Shown here: one piece after another, positions 45,427 through 57,347 of the stretch
Layout: the number at the start of each line of letters is the position of its first letter
Position numbering within the stretch: the first letter of the stretch is position 1
DNA from: Helianthus annuus
Lineage: Eukaryota; Streptophyta; Magnoliopsida; Asterales; Asteraceae
Assembly: GCF_002127325.2 (NCBI RefSeq)
Contig: NC_035441.2
Span: 53,560,464 to 53,624,463, forward strand
Reading direction: 5' to 3'
DNA length: 64,000 nucleotides
The notes under the pieces: generated by a model
What the model was told of the DNA's origin: nothing
What the model saw: the letters and a program-made list of their open reading frames with translations, nothing else
Databases searched by the model: none
Program-made: the position numbers and the translations under genes

Positions 45427-46175
45427 CCGACCCTCCCCTCCCTTAACCACTTTTACAACACTCTCCCTCACTCACTCCTTCTTCCTCACTAAAACCCTAA
45501 AAACCTAAGAACTCTAGCAACCAAAACCACCTCCTTCTCCCTCTTCCTCTCTCGGATCAAGTAGACAAACGACAAGGAGGATCGGCCGGATCAATCTTCA
45601 CCTGAACACCCCCTTTCTTACACCTCGAGTTAGCCGGTTAGTGTTTTCTTGGCTTGAATGTGATCTTCATTATTTTGTGCTTGATTATGCTTGTTGATGA
45701 TTGTTTGGCCATGTTTTGTGTGAATAAAAACATGTGAAATGGATAACCGGTTAGCATGTTTATGTTTCGGAATGTTTAGATAGAATGAATATTCATGACT
45801 TTGGTTGAATGGTTAGCATCCGTTTATGCTTAGGAACCGAGAATGATGATATCTATTATGTCCGTTCAGGTTGTGATGTTTAGTGATAAAATGTGTTCTA
45901 ATATTTCTATGAGGGATTTGATGATTTTGTTATCCGAATGATATTAAAGTGATGTTAGGGATTGAATGTTCATGAATGAGGTTGAATGTTATTTGATAAT
46001 GATGAACAACTTGAATGTCATATAAATATTTTCAAATATGCTTTGTTTGATCTGTTGTGTGCACATTTTAGACAAGAAAACATGTTTAGTGGGCATAGTA
46101 CACTGTTACATGAAAATGCAATTCTATTGGTCAGTACATTGCAGGTTCTAGAAGATTTGTTGTGCACGTAATCGC

Positions 46176-46406
46176 GGTTGCGAGTCGCAACCTTTGGTTG
46201 CGACTCGAGACCACATCAAGTCTTGTCGAGATCTCCCGGTTGCGAGTCGCAATCAACGCGTATCGAATCCGGTTGCGAGTCGTAACCACTACTGCTAAGT
46301 CGGAACCGCCGGTTGCGAGTCGGAACCTCTGGTTGCGAGTCGTAACCAAAACGTGATGAACCGAGACCTCGGTTGCGAGTCGTAACCTCGGTCGCGAGTC
46401 GCAACC
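46176..46406. repeat. Eight copies of a 17-bp palindrome in the element C LTR
   Basis: The consensus GGTTGCGAGTCGCAACC has 8-bp arms around one central base. Copies start at 46176, 46197, 46238, 46271, 46311, 46331, 46371 and 46390, several with one or two changes, so spacings cluster near 20 and 40 bp. The 3' LTR repeats the array at about 53638-53876. Confidence 0.88.
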
Positions 46407-47556
46407 ACCCTTATCTCGACTAGGCTATTTTAGTGTTATTGGGCTTTGACTGTTGGGCTTCCTGTTGACTGGGCTGCATGTTTGTCACTGCTGATTATAT
46501 GTTAGGGCTGACCCAATAACCCAACTGTTTGTGTATTCGCATGTTATACGTGTTTGCTATATGTATTGCCATACGTGTTCGCTATGTGTTTACTTGTACC
46601 CGACTTGACCCATATTTGGTAACCATGTTAGGACGTGGTGACCAACATACCTGACCGGGTAAAAATATCTACCGAGCAACCCCAAGGTGAGTTCACAACT
46701 TAAAAGCATGCGTCCCGGTGGTTTGGGACACTAAACTAAAACAACCCTATCCCCTTGTAAAGGGGATACCATTCACTTTCCTTCCCTAGTTACTGGGAAC
46801 AAACTTACTTTCTCTTCCCTTGTATTGGGAAACCTTTTAGTTAATTACTGTTTATACGGAATGCAACCAAACGGCACTAAACGCAACTCTATCACTCAAG
46901 TCCCTACTACATAATACCGATTAGTCGCCGGGGCCAGGCGAACGGGTTATTAGTTGATAGCGCTATTTAGGTTTTACCAGCCTCACACCGTGCCATGGTA
47001 TGGGATCGGTCGTGAACTAATGTACTCTGGCATCCGTCAATGATGATAGAACATTGACATCGGGGCATCCTGCGGAAACGCAAACGGTTACCTAGTGTTC
47101 GGTATTGGAAAAACAGTTTAGTCGCTAACTTTTGGGGTAGCTCCCCATGGCATGTATAAACGGATAAATTAACTGGTGAAACAAGTTTTTGGTAATTAAA
47201 ACTGGACAACTAGTGAACTCACTCAGCATTATTGTTGACCCCTTACTGCATGCTTTGCAGGTGGCCAGTGACTGGAGCAGCTGCTTGGGACGTGTAGTGG
47301 TCGTCTGCCCGTGTGTTGGGCATTTATCATGCTTACCTTATGAACATTGTTTAAAACTGTTTATTTATGCTTCCGCTACTTTTTACTCTGAACTTAAAAC
47401 ATTGAACTCTAAACTTAGCACTTGCTAATCGTATGGTTAGTAAGCACTATTTGGATATTAAATTTAATCATTCAGTATGATTGGTGGCTGGATCCTGGTC
47501 AGTCACGCCCTCGAAGCGGGTGTTATCCGCAGGTGGAATTTGGGGGTGTGACAGAT

Positions 47557-47568
47557 TGGTATCAGAGC
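47557..47568 (+). other. Primer-binding site of element C
   Basis: TGGTATCAGAGC lies 3 nt after the LTR, complementary to initiator tRNA-Met. Confidence 0.9.
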
Positions 47569-47851
47569 CATTGGTTATAGTGAACTTGGTTTTAAAAAGG
47601 GGAAAAATCTTTTTGAGAAAAAAAAACCAGACTATAACCCGTGACTCGTGACGACACTACACTCCAAGTGCAAGGCTCGACTTATCTGACCTCATAGCTC
47701 GGACCCATATTTGCTTGCTTGTTTGTCTTATGCTTTTGCTTTACTATAGGTACTAGTTTGCCTGATTAGATAGATACGCCTTCTCTCCTCTATCTCATTC
47801 TCGCTATGTTACGACACCACACTCATACTATGTTTTCTGGTTATGAAGACA

Positions 47852-47948
47852 ATGAGTGGACGCGGACGAGGAAACGTCAACATGACTCAGGCTCAGTTCA
47901 CTAACCTGCTCAACACGGTGGCTGCAGCTTTCGCAGCTCACCCTATAG
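47852..47948 (+). CDS. Gag exon 1 of element C (predicted)
   Basis: The ATG at 47852 opens 32 codons (MSGRGRGNVNMTQAQ...) ending at ATAG|GTAAGC. The frame would stop within the next 60 bp if unspliced. The last base joins the GT at 48036 to make a glycine codon in frame with the main ORF. This start fits better than the GTG at 48050 because the main frame is already open upstream of it. Confidence 0.6.
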
Positions 47949-48035
47949 GTAAGCTCGTTGTTTTAGGATGTTTAGATCCTACCGCCACATCGTCTTTTCG
48001 CCTCTAAACCTATTTCGCTTCACTCCTCACAACAG
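47949..48035 (+). other. Predicted 87-nt intron in element C gag
   Basis: GTAAGC donor and CACAACAG acceptor, T-rich, with an in-frame stop if retained. Confidence 0.55.
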
Positions 48036-50635
48036 GTCAGCCTGCGCCTGTGCAACCACGTGTCTGTACCTTCAAGACCTTCATGGATTGCAAGCCTCTT
48101 CCTTTCAGTGGCACTGAGGGTGCCATAGGTCTCCTGCACTGGATCGAGAAGGTCGAAGCTGTCTTCGCTGTCTGCGAGTGTCCCCCTGCTAATTGGGTGA
48201 AGTTTGCTACTGGTACTCTTGAGGGAAGCGCACTTTCATGGTGGAAGGCGCAAATTCAAATGCTTGGTTTGGAGACTGCAAACGCTACTGCATGGGAAGA
48301 TTTCAAGGATATGATCAAGGAAGAGTACTGTCATAGGGATGACATCCACAAACTCGAGGACGAGTACTATGAACTCAAGATGGTTGGGTCAGAGATTGAG
48401 ACCTACACCAAGCTGTCCAACGACTATGCTGCTCTGTGCCCAAACATGTCCCGACCCATGTACCGAAGGATCGAACTGTACATCAAGGGCTTAGTCCCAG
48501 AAATCAGGAGCCATGTAACCTCGGCCAACCTCACTACCATACAGCCTGTGGTCCGTCTTGCCCACAAACTCACTAACCAGGCTGTGGAAGAGGGCAGGTT
48601 GCCCAAAAGGATCAGTGCTGCGGAAGGAACTTCTAGTGATGGTAAACGAAAGTGGGATGGAAATCAGGGCAAGGATGCCAACTCTACTCAGGCCCCAGCC
48701 CAGCAAAGGAAAACTGATAACAACAAGGGCACTCAGCAACAGGGTGGTTACCGGGGAAGCTACCCTAAGTGCAACAAGTGTAACAGGCACCACAATGGGG
48801 CATGTAACAAGGGCCAGTGTCAGCGATGCCACAAGATGGGGCACGAAGCCAAGGAGTGTAGGAGTCAGTTCCCAGCAAGGCAGAATCAGCAACAACCCCA
48901 ACAGCAACAGCAGCAGGGAAACAACCGAGCATGTTTTAAATGTGGGGCAACAGGGCACATGCGAAAGGATTGCCCTGAACTGAATCAGAATCGCAACAAC
49001 AATCAGGGAGCTGGGAACAATGAGCAAAACAACAATGCTGGAAATGGTGCAAGGGGAAGAGCTTTTGTGATTGGAGCTGGAGAAGCAAGGAACGACCCCA
49101 ACGTCGTGGCGGGTAAGTTCCTACTTGATGATCGTTATGTTTCTGTGTTATTTGATTCCGGTGCCGATGCCAGTTATGTATCCCTTCGCATTAGTAAGAA
49201 ACTTAAGCACCCGCCTGCATTATTAAGTTCTAAGCACATCGTCGAGATAGCTAATGGTAAGAACATCGAGGCCACGCACATGATCCACGACTGCACACTA
49301 GAATTGTCTGGCCACACGTTTAGTATCGATCTTTTCCCTGTCAAGCTTGGAAGCTTCGACGTCGTCATTGGTATGGATTGGTTATCCAAACATCGCGCTG
49401 AGATCCTCTGTCAAGAGAAAGCAGTTCGTATACCTCGTCGTTCTGGCCAACCCCTCATCGTCCAAGGCAACAAAGGTGGAGAAGTCACAGGCATTATCTC
49501 GCTTTTAAAAGCCCAGAAGTGTTTACAAAAAGGGCACACCGCTATCCTAGCACTTGTCACCGACACCCACGATAAGGAAAAGAGGATTGAAAATTTCCCT
49601 GTAGTACGCGACTATCCCGATGTATTTCCTGAGGAACTACCTGGACTCCCTCCCCACCGTCAGGTCGAATTTCAAATCGAGCTAGCTCCCGGAGCAGCAC
49701 CCATAGCTCGTGCACCGTACCGTCTAGCCCCTGCAGAACTGAAGGAACTCTCCATGCAATTACAGGAACTATTGGATAAAGGATTTATCCGTCCTAGCTC
49801 ATCACCCTGGGGAGCACCAGTACTCTTTGTCAAGAAGAAGGATGGCACATTCCGAATGTGCATCGACTATCGTGAGCTGAACAAGGTTACCATCAAGAAT
49901 CGTTACCCTCTCCCGCGCATCGACGACCTATTCGATCAGCTGCAAGGATCGAGCTACTATTCTAAGATCGATCTACGGTCAGGTTATCATCAGTTGAGAG
50001 TACGTGACGAAGACATTTCCAAGACTGCATTCAGGACTCGTTATGGTCATTACGAGTTCCTCGTTATGCCTTTCGGAATGACTAACGCACCTGCGGTTTT
50101 CATGGATCTTATGAACCGCGTATGTAAGCCTTACCTCGACAAATTCGTGATTGTGTTTATCGACGACATCCTGATCTACTCGAAAAGCCAAGAAGAGCAT
50201 GAACGACACCTACGCCTTATCCTCGAACTCTTACGCAAGGAGCAATTATACGCCAAGTTCTCGAAGTGCGACTTCTGGCTTCGAGAGGTCCATTTCCTTG
50301 GGCATGTGGTCAATAAGAACGGAATTCATGTTGACCCAGCTAAGATCGAATCGATAAAGAACTGGCCTACGCCTAAGACTCCCACTGAAGTTCGCCAATT
50401 CTTGGGCTTGGCAGGCTACTACCGCAGATTCATTCAGGGATTCTCAAAGATTGCACAACCCCTCACTATACTCACTCAGAAAGGCGTCGCCTACAAGTGG
50501 AATGAAGCACAGGAATCTGCTTTTCAGAGGCTTAAGGATAACTCTGTAGCGCTTCTATTCTCTCGTTGCCTGAAGGCACTGACGACTTTGTGGTTTACTG
50601 CGATGCGTCTATCCATGGGCTCGGTTGCGTGTTGA
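48036..50635 (+). CDS. Gag-protease-reverse transcriptase of element C
   Basis: Capsid-like Gag ([10 protein letters not shown]..., [17 protein letters not shown]) leads to a Gln/Asn-rich linker with zinc knuckles ([28 protein letters not shown]). The protease has an intact DSGAD. The reverse transcriptase begins after [15 protein letters not shown] and contains [12 protein letters not shown] and the catalytic [10 protein letters not shown]. The frame is lost near 50540, where one base seems to be missing (DNSVALLFS instead of an expected KLCSA-type start of RNase H), and runs to a stop at 50635. The remainder of Pol continues in another frame. Confidence 0.92.
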
Positions 50636-52467
50636 TGCAACGCGAGAAAGTTATTGCCTACGCCTCTCGACAACTTAAGACGCATGAAAGGAACTACACT
50701 ACGCATGATTTGGAACTGGGAGCAGTGATCTTTGCTCTTAAGATATGGAGACATTACCTGTACGGTACCAAGTGCACTATTTACACCGATCACAGGAGTC
50801 TCGAGCATATCTTTAGGCAAAAGGAATTAAACATGCGACAACGTCGATGGGTCGAACTCTTGAATGACTACGAATGCGCCATCAAATACCATCCGGGCAA
50901 GGCCAATGTCGTGGCAGACGCCCTCAGCCGAAAGGACACTATACCAAAGCGCGTGCGAGCATTGCAACTTACCATCCAGTCTAACCTCCCTACCCAGATC
51001 CGAAATGCTCAAGTTGAAGCATTGAAGCCGGAAAACATCAGAGCTGAGTCTCTGCGAGGATCGAGACAGCGACTAGAACAGAAAGAAGATGGCGCTTACT
51101 ATGTAACAGGGCGCATTTGGGTTCCACTCTATGGAGATTTACGCGAACTCGTGATGGACGAAGCCCACAAGTCCCGCTACTCAATACATCCTGGTTCGGA
51201 CAAGATGTACCACGACTTGAAGACTACGTATTGGTGGCCTGGTATGAAGGCCCACATAGCAACATACGTCAGCAAATGTTTGACTTGCGCAAGAGTCAAG
51301 ACAGAATACCAGAAGCCGGCAGGCCTACTCCAACAACCAGAAATCCCGAAATGGAAATGGGAGCAAATTTCCATGGATTTTGTTACAGGGCTACCTAGGT
51401 CTCAACGCGGAAATGATACTATTTGGGTAATAGTAGATCGATTGACCAAGTCCGCACACTTTCTGGCCATTAAGGAAACAGACAAGTTTTCTACCTTGGC
51501 GGAGATTTACTTAAAGGAAGTAGTTTCGAGGCACGGGGTGCCAACCTCAATTATTTCCGACCGAGACGCTCGTTTTACTTCGGAATTGTGGCAAGCTATG
51601 CACAAATCCTTTGGCTCACGTTTGGACATGAGCACCGCTTATCACCCGCAAACGGATGGACAGTCCGAACGCACCATCCAAACCCTAGAGGACATGCTTA
51701 GAGCATGTGTGATCGATTATGGCAAGAATTGGGAGAAGCATCTACCGCTAGTAGAGTTCTCCTACAACAACAGCTACCACACTAGTATTCAGGCAGCACC
51801 TTTTGAGGCATTGTACGGTCGTAAATGCCGGTCACCTCTCTGCTGGGCGGAAATCGGTGATAGTCAAATCACGGGCCCAGAGATGGTGGTAGATACAACG
51901 GAAAAGATTGCCCAGATCAGACAACGCATGGCGGCAGCTCGTGACCGTCAGAAGAGTTACGCTGATAAGCGTAGGAAACCATTGGAATTCCAGGTCGGTG
52001 ACCGGGTTCTACTTAAAGTCTCACCCTGGAAGGGTGTGGTTCGCTTTGGTAAACGGGGCAAGCTTAATCCGCGATATATCGGACCATTCGAAATTACCGA
52101 GAAAATCGGTAAGGTTGCTTATAGATTGAACTTGCCTGAAGAACTGAGTGCGGTACACAACGTATTTCACGTATCGAATCTGAAGAAGTGTCTATCAGAT
52201 GAAACGCTCGTAATTCCTTTTAAGGAACTAACTATTGACGAACAGCTACACTTTACTGAGGAACCGATTGAAATCACTGATCGAGAGATCAAAATCCTCA
52301 AACGTAGCCAAATACCTCTTGTACGAGTCCGTTGGAACTCGCGACGCGGCCCAGAGTTTACCTGGGAGCGGGAAGACCAGATGAAGCACAAGTATCCCCG
52401 GCTGTTCCCTAATGAAAACCCCAGCACTGAAGCTACAACCGAATTTCGGGACGAAATTCCCAACTAA
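50566..52467 (+). CDS. RNase H-integrase-chromodomain part of element C Pol
   Basis: The true segment starts at the frameshift (about 50540) rather than at the ATG at 50566. RNase H has [13 protein letters not shown] and THDLELGA. The integrase has the HHCC zinc region ([10 protein letters not shown]...CLTC) and DDE-core landmarks DRLTKSAHF and [13 protein letters not shown]. The tail ([17 protein letters not shown]) is chromodomain-like and could steer insertion to marked chromatin. No stops occur in 1.9 kb, matching the young age. Confidence 0.92.
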   Translation: MPEGTDDFVVYCDASIHGLGCVLMQREKVIAYASRQLKTHERNYTTHDLELGAVIFALKIWRHYLYGTKCTIYTDHRSLEHIFRQKELNMRQRRWVELLNDYECAIKYHPGKANVVADALSRKDTIPKRVRALQLTIQSNLPTQIRNAQVEALKPENIRAESLRGSRQRLEQKEDGAYYVTGRIWVPLYGDLRELVMDEAHKSRYSIHPGSDKMYHDLKTTYWWPGMKAHIATYVSKCLTCARVKTEYQKPAGLLQQPEIPKWKWEQISMDFVTGLPRSQRGNDTIWVIVDRLTKSAHFLAIKETDKFSTLAEIYLKEVVSRHGVPTSIISDRDARFTSELWQAMHKSFGSRLDMSTAYHPQTDGQSERTIQTLEDMLRACVIDYGKNWEKHLPLVEFSYNNSYHTSIQAAPFEALYGRKCRSPLCWAEIGDSQITGPEMVVDTTEKIAQIRQRMAAARDRQKSYADKRRKPLEFQVGDRVLLKVSPWKGVVRFGKRGKLNPRYIGPFEITEKIGKVAYRLNLPEELSAVHNVFHVSNLKKCLSDETLVIPFKELTIDEQLHFTEEPIEITDREIKILKRSQIPLVRVRWNSRRGPEFTWEREDQMKHKYPRLFPNENPSTEATTEFRDEIPN

Positions 52468-52477
52468 CGGGGGGATG

Positions 52478-52500
52478 ATGTGACACCCCATTGAAACGCT
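52478..52500 (+). other. Extra polypurine tract and LTR-start-like sequence
   Basis: GGGGGGATGATGTGACACCCC looks like a polypurine tract joined to an LTR start, 80 bp before the real junction (TTGGGGATAATGTGACACTTCGG at 52560-52582). Both are preceded by CGGGACGAAA. The first may be the remnant of an earlier LTR boundary. Confidence 0.55.
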
Positions 52501-52569
52501 TTCACTTACGCTAGCTTGACAGTGGCTGCCTTAACTTTCGGGACGAAAGTTCCTAAAACTTGGGGATAA

Positions 52570-55022
52570 TGTGACACTTCGGGTTTTCCCGGACAACCAT
52601 TTCTGTAATTGATCAACTTGTATTTATATCTATATATTATTATTAAATGAAAATCGGTGATTTATCGTTACGTGTTCATTGTTGAGAAAGTGTACGTATA
52701 TATGTATTTATATATATATATATGTATAAGTGTGTATATGAGACGAGCCGGAGCTCAAAACCACGACCAACCCGAGACCCGACTCGACACCGCTCGGTCT
52801 CGAGTGAACAGCAAGTGTTGGGGCGGTTAGGGCCTTGCGACCGAGAACCCAACTCGGAAACCCCTAAGCCCACTCGTGACATTATATAAACCGACCCTCC
52901 CCTCCCTTAACCACTTTTACAACACTCTCCCTCACTCACTCCTTCTTCCTCACTAAAACCCTAAAAACCTAAGAACTCTAGCAACCAAAACCACCTCCTT
53001 CTCCCTCTTCCTCTCTCGGATCAAGTAGACAAACGACAAGGAGGATCGGCCGGATCAATCTTCACCCGAACACCCCCTTTCTTACACCTCGAGTTAGCCG
53101 GTTAGTGTTTTCTTGGCTTGAATGTGATCTTCATTATTTTGTGCTTGATTATGCTTGTTGATGATTGTTTGGCCATGTTTTGTGTGAATAAAAACATGTG
53201 AAATGGATAACCGGTTAGCATGTTTATGTTTCGGAATGTTTAGATAGAATGAATATTCATGACTTTGGTTGAATGGTTAGCATCTGTTTATGCTTAGGAA
53301 CCGAGAATGATGATATCTATTATGTCCGTTCAGGTTGTGATGTTTAGTGATAAAATGTGTTCTAATATTTCTATGAGGGATTTGATGATTTTGTTATCCG
53401 AATGATATTAAAGTGATGTTAGGGATTGAATGTTCATGAATGAGGTTGAATGTTATTTGATAATGATGAACAACTTGAATGTCATATAAATATTTTCAAA
53501 TATGCTTTGTTTGATCTGTTGTGTGCACATTTTAGACAAGAAAACATGTTTAGTGGGCATAGTACACTGTTACATGAAAATGCAATTCTATTGGTCAGTA
53601 CATTGCAGGTTCTAGAAGATTTGTTGTGCACGTAATCGCGGTTGCGAGTCGCAACCTTTGGTTTGGTTGCGACTCGAGACCACATCAAGTCTTGTCGAGA
53701 TCTCCCGGTTGCGAGTCGCAATCAACGCGTATCGAATCCGGTTGCGAGTCGTAACCACTACTGCTAAGTCGGAACCGCCGGTTGCGAGTCGGAACCTCTG
53801 GTTGCGAGTCGTAACCAAAACGTGATGAACCGAGACCTCGGTTGCGAGTCGTAACCTCGGTTGCGAGTCGCAACCACCCTTATCTCGACTAGGCTATTTT
53901 GGTGTTATTGGGCTTTGACTGTTGGGCTTCCTGTTGACTGGGCTGCATGTTTGTCACTGCTGATTATATGTTAGGGCTGACCCAATAACCCAACTGTTTG
54001 TGTATTCGCATGTTATACGTGTTTGCTATATGTATTGCCATACGTGTTCGCTATGTGTTTACTTGTACCCGACTTGACCCATATTTGGTAACCATGTTAG
54101 GACGTGGTGACCAACATACCTGACCGGGTAAAAATATCTACCGAGCAACCCCAAGGTGAGTTCACAACTTAAAAGCATGCGTCCCGGTGGTTTGGGACAC
54201 TAAACTAAAACAACCCTATCCCCTTGTAAAGGGGATACCATTCACTTTCCTTCCCTAGTTACTGGGAACAAACTTACTTTCTCTTCCCTTGTATTGGGAA
54301 ACCTTTTAGTTAATTACTGTTTATACGGAATGCAACCAAACGGCACTAAACGCAACTCTATCACTCAAGTCCCTACTACATAATACCGATTAGTCGCCGG
54401 GGCCAGGCGAACGGGTTATTAGTTGATAGCGCTATTTAGGTTTTACCAGCCTCACACCGTGCCATGGTATGGGATCGGTCGTGAACTAATGTACTCTGGC
54501 ATCCGTCAATGATGATAGAACATTGACATCGGGGCATCCTGCGGAAACGCAAACGGTTACCTAGTGTTCGGTATTGGAAAAACAGTTTAGTCGCTAACTT
54601 TTGGGGTAGCTCCCCATGGCATGTATAAACGGATAAATTAACTGGTGAAACAAGTTTTTGGTAATTAAAACTGGACAACTAGTGAACTCACTCAGCATTA
54701 TTGTTGACCCCTTACTGCATGCTTTGCAGGTGGCCAGTGACTGGAGCAGCTGCTTGGGACGTGTAGTGGTCGTCTGCCCGTGTGTTGGGCATTTATCATG
54801 CTTACCTTATGAACATTGTTTAAAACTGTTTATTTATGCTTCCGCTACTTTTTACTCTGAACTTAAAACATTGAACTCTAAACTTAGCACTTGCTAATCG
54901 TATGGTTAGTAAGCACTATTTGGATATTAAATTTAATCATTCAGTATGATTGGTGGCTGGATCCTGGTCAGTCACGCCCTCGAAGCGGGTGTTATCCGCA
55001 GGTGGAATTTGGGGGTGTGACA
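52570..55022 (+). repeat. Element C 3' LTR
   Basis: It is 2453 bp and nearly identical to the 5' LTR. The differences include two extra TA bases near 52720 and a 5-bp GGTTT-type duplication near 53660. A TTCTC duplication follows it. Confidence 0.93.
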
Positions 55023-57320
55023 TTCTCCTCTTTCAGACGCGTTCCACACCCATCGATCCTCTCCGGCCTTGAATTTCGCACCAGTAAGTTCCTGCATCAG
55101 ATCTGTCCACTGAGCCCATTCGTTATCTGTGTTTGGTGGTCGAACCCATTCGAAATTCCATTGACACTCGTTCTCGGCTTGTATTCTGCATTCCACAATA
55201 TTTGCTTTTTTGTTTTTTATAATTTTGAATATCTCCGGATATTTTTCTTTAAGAGCTCTTCCTCCAATCCAGTTATCCAACCAGAATTTTACTCGTGTGC
55301 CGCTTCCCGCTTCCGCTACCAATTCTTCAGCTGCAACTATGCCCATCTTTTCTAGCTCTTTTCCTGCGCCGACGATATCTTTCCATGTACCTGCAAAAGT
55401 ATTGTTAATTGGTAAAAGTTTGTTGCTTCTTTTACTTTCATGTATTGATTTTATCACTTTTGTCCAAAGTTCCTCCGGTTTCGTCTTGTATCTCCACCAC
55501 CACTTTATCAAGAACGCAATATTTGCACTTCTCAAGTCTCCTAGCCCGAATCCACCATATTGTTTCATCCTAGTCATTTTACTCCATGCTATCCACCTTA
55601 TTTTGAATCTTCTGGCCTTTCTTCCCCATATGAAATCTCTTCGGATCGCATCTAAGGTATTTATAACCTTCTTCGGTGCTGGATATAATGAAAAATAATA
55701 ATTTGGTAATGCTCCCAATACCGCTTTCGCTAATACTACTCTTCCGGCAAACGATAGCCACTTGGCTTTCCACGCCGAAAGTTTAGTGTTAAATTTATCG
55801 ATTACCGGCTTCCAGTGTTTAACTCTTTTCATGTTCGCGCCTACCGTTAGACCCAAGAATTTAAACGGTGTTGTTCCTTTTCTACATTTTAACATTTCCG
55901 CCATTCTTTCAACTTCCTCATCCTCCACCCCTACTCCAGTTATACTTGATTTGTCTAAATTAACTTTTAGCCCCGAGCATAAGAAGAAGCATCTCAAAAT
56001 GCGGTTAAGGTTTTTTATGTTCGTCTCGGACCACTCGCCCATGAATATCACATCGTCTGCATAACACAGATGTGAAATGCACGGACCGTTGTTCGGAAAA
56101 TTGATACCTTTGAATACACCTCTCTCCCCCGCCCTCTTCATGATAACCTCAAGTGCTTCCATTGCTAATATGAATAGAAAAGGTGATAGCGGATCACCTT
56201 GTCTTAGCCCTCTTTGTAGCTTGAACTCCGACGTAGGCGACCCGTTTACCAAAACTGATGCCCAACTTGATTTTAAACACGCACCAATCCACTTTGTCCA
56301 TCGGCTAGGAAACTTCATTGCTTTACAGTTAGATAAGAGAAACTTCCAATTAATCGAATCGTACGCTTTCTCGAAATCCACTTTGAGAATGAACATTTCT
56401 TTCTTGGTCTTTTTTGCCCATGACATGATCTCGCTAATGATTAGTGGTCCGTCGATAATGGATCTTCCTTCCACGAAAGCCGTTTGCACCGGAGATATTA
56501 GCGATGGAATGACAGTCTTGATTCTTAGGGCAAGCGTTTTTGCTAACACTTTATATATCACTCCGATCAAGGATATTGGTCTAAAATCATTTACCGATGT
56601 TGGATCTTTGACTTTTGGGATTAAGGTTATGAACGATGCATTACAACCCCTTTCTATGAAGCCTTTTTCGTGAAATTCGTTCATCACTCCTACGAAGTTA
56701 TCCTCTATTTGCTCCCAAAACCTTTTGATGAACTTGAACGAGAAACCATCCGGTCCTGGAGCCCTATCACTTCCACAGGCCCACACCGCTGCCTTTATTT
56801 CCTCTTTTGAGAACTCACTAGTTAACATTTTAGCCTGTTCATGTGTGATTTGCTTAAATCCTCTACCGTCTAATGTTGGCCTTTTGTTCATCTTCTCTGT
56901 GAAGCGATCCTGGAATCTCTTTTTGACTTCTTCTTTTATTGCTTTCGGTTCCGTCACCGTACTCCCATTGATCTTTATCATATTAATCTGATTCCGTGCT
57001 TTCCTAACGTTTATGCTCCTGTGAAAAAACTTTGAATTTTCGTCTCCTAGCTTCACCCACTTGAGTTTTGTCTTCTGTTTCAGATCCTTCAATATTTTCC
57101 TCTCATGATTCCTGATCTTCCATTTTCCTTTTATTCTATCTTCCTTCTCTAGAACCGTAAGTTTTCTGTTCTCTGCTATCTCCTCGATTGCTTCAACTGT
57201 GCCAATAGCTTCATTTATCTCCTTCTCCTCCCGTGCCTTCGTCTCCCTTCTCCATTCTTTGATGTCGATCTTGAGCTTCTTTAATATGTTCGCCAGTTTC
57301 CTCATGTTATTGTCCCCCAT
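55023..57320 (-). CDS. LINE reverse transcriptase, N-terminal and RT part
   Basis: The ATG at 57320 opens 766 codons up to element C. A basic, helical N-terminus leads to the reverse transcriptase (about residues 200-490) with APGPDGFSFKFIK, FRPISLIG, GLRQGDPLSPFLF and the catalytic CYADDVIFMG (YADD near residue 420). A plant LINE-type C-terminal domain follows (WNFEWVRPP). The endonuclease expected upstream is missing. The frame is open, and crossing element C it joins 45102-44527 in frame, so the LINE was open until very recently. Confidence 0.92.
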
Positions 57321-57347
57321 AATATGTCCCCCATAAATTGTTTACAT

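Larger units (their letters stand above)
45108..47553 (+). repeat. Element C 5' LTR
   Basis: TGTGACACTTCGG...GGGGTGTGACA, 2446 bp. The TATA box TATATAAA is at 45419-45426. Perfect 11-bp inverted arms ACTCGAGACCG and CGGTCTCGAGT (45318-45328 and 45331-45341) lie 78 bp upstream. An array of 17-bp palindromes is at 46176-46406. Confidence 0.93.
45108..55022 (+). mobile_element. Element C: nearly intact Tekay/Del-like gypsy element
   Basis: LTRs 45108-47553 and 52570-55022 flank gag-pol. The 5-bp target duplication TTCTC is at 45103-45107 and 55023-55027. The LTRs differ at fewer than ten bases plus a few small indels over 2.45 kb, so the insertion is very young. Gag-pol has all domains and a single one-base frameshift. 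It inserted into the LINE frame. Confidence 0.95.
44389..57335 (-). mobile_element. LINE, 5'-truncated, split by element C
   Basis: The poly(A) end appears as a T run at 44388-44403. A 12-bp target duplication, AATTGTTTACAT, is at 44377-44388 and 57336-57347. Minus the 9.9-kb element C and its duplication, the LINE is about 3.0 kb and encodes reverse transcriptase and a zinc-binding tail. The endonuclease is missing, consistent with 5' truncation during insertion. Confidence 0.9.

Noticed and set aside
46131..46404. Arg/Asn-rich ORFs on both strands of the element C LTR, repeated near 53.7 kb
   Set aside because: They are translations of the 17-bp palindrome array, which reads open in several frames.
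46176..46406. CRISPR-like spacing of short palindromic repeats
   Set aside because: Units are too short and variable, spacings are irregular, the context is a plant LTR, and there are no cas genes.
48491..49027. 178-residue minus-strand ORF
   Set aside because: Antisense of element C gag.
55210..56991. Several plus-strand ORFs of 88-198 residues
   Set aside because: They are antisense shadows of the LINE reverse transcriptase.
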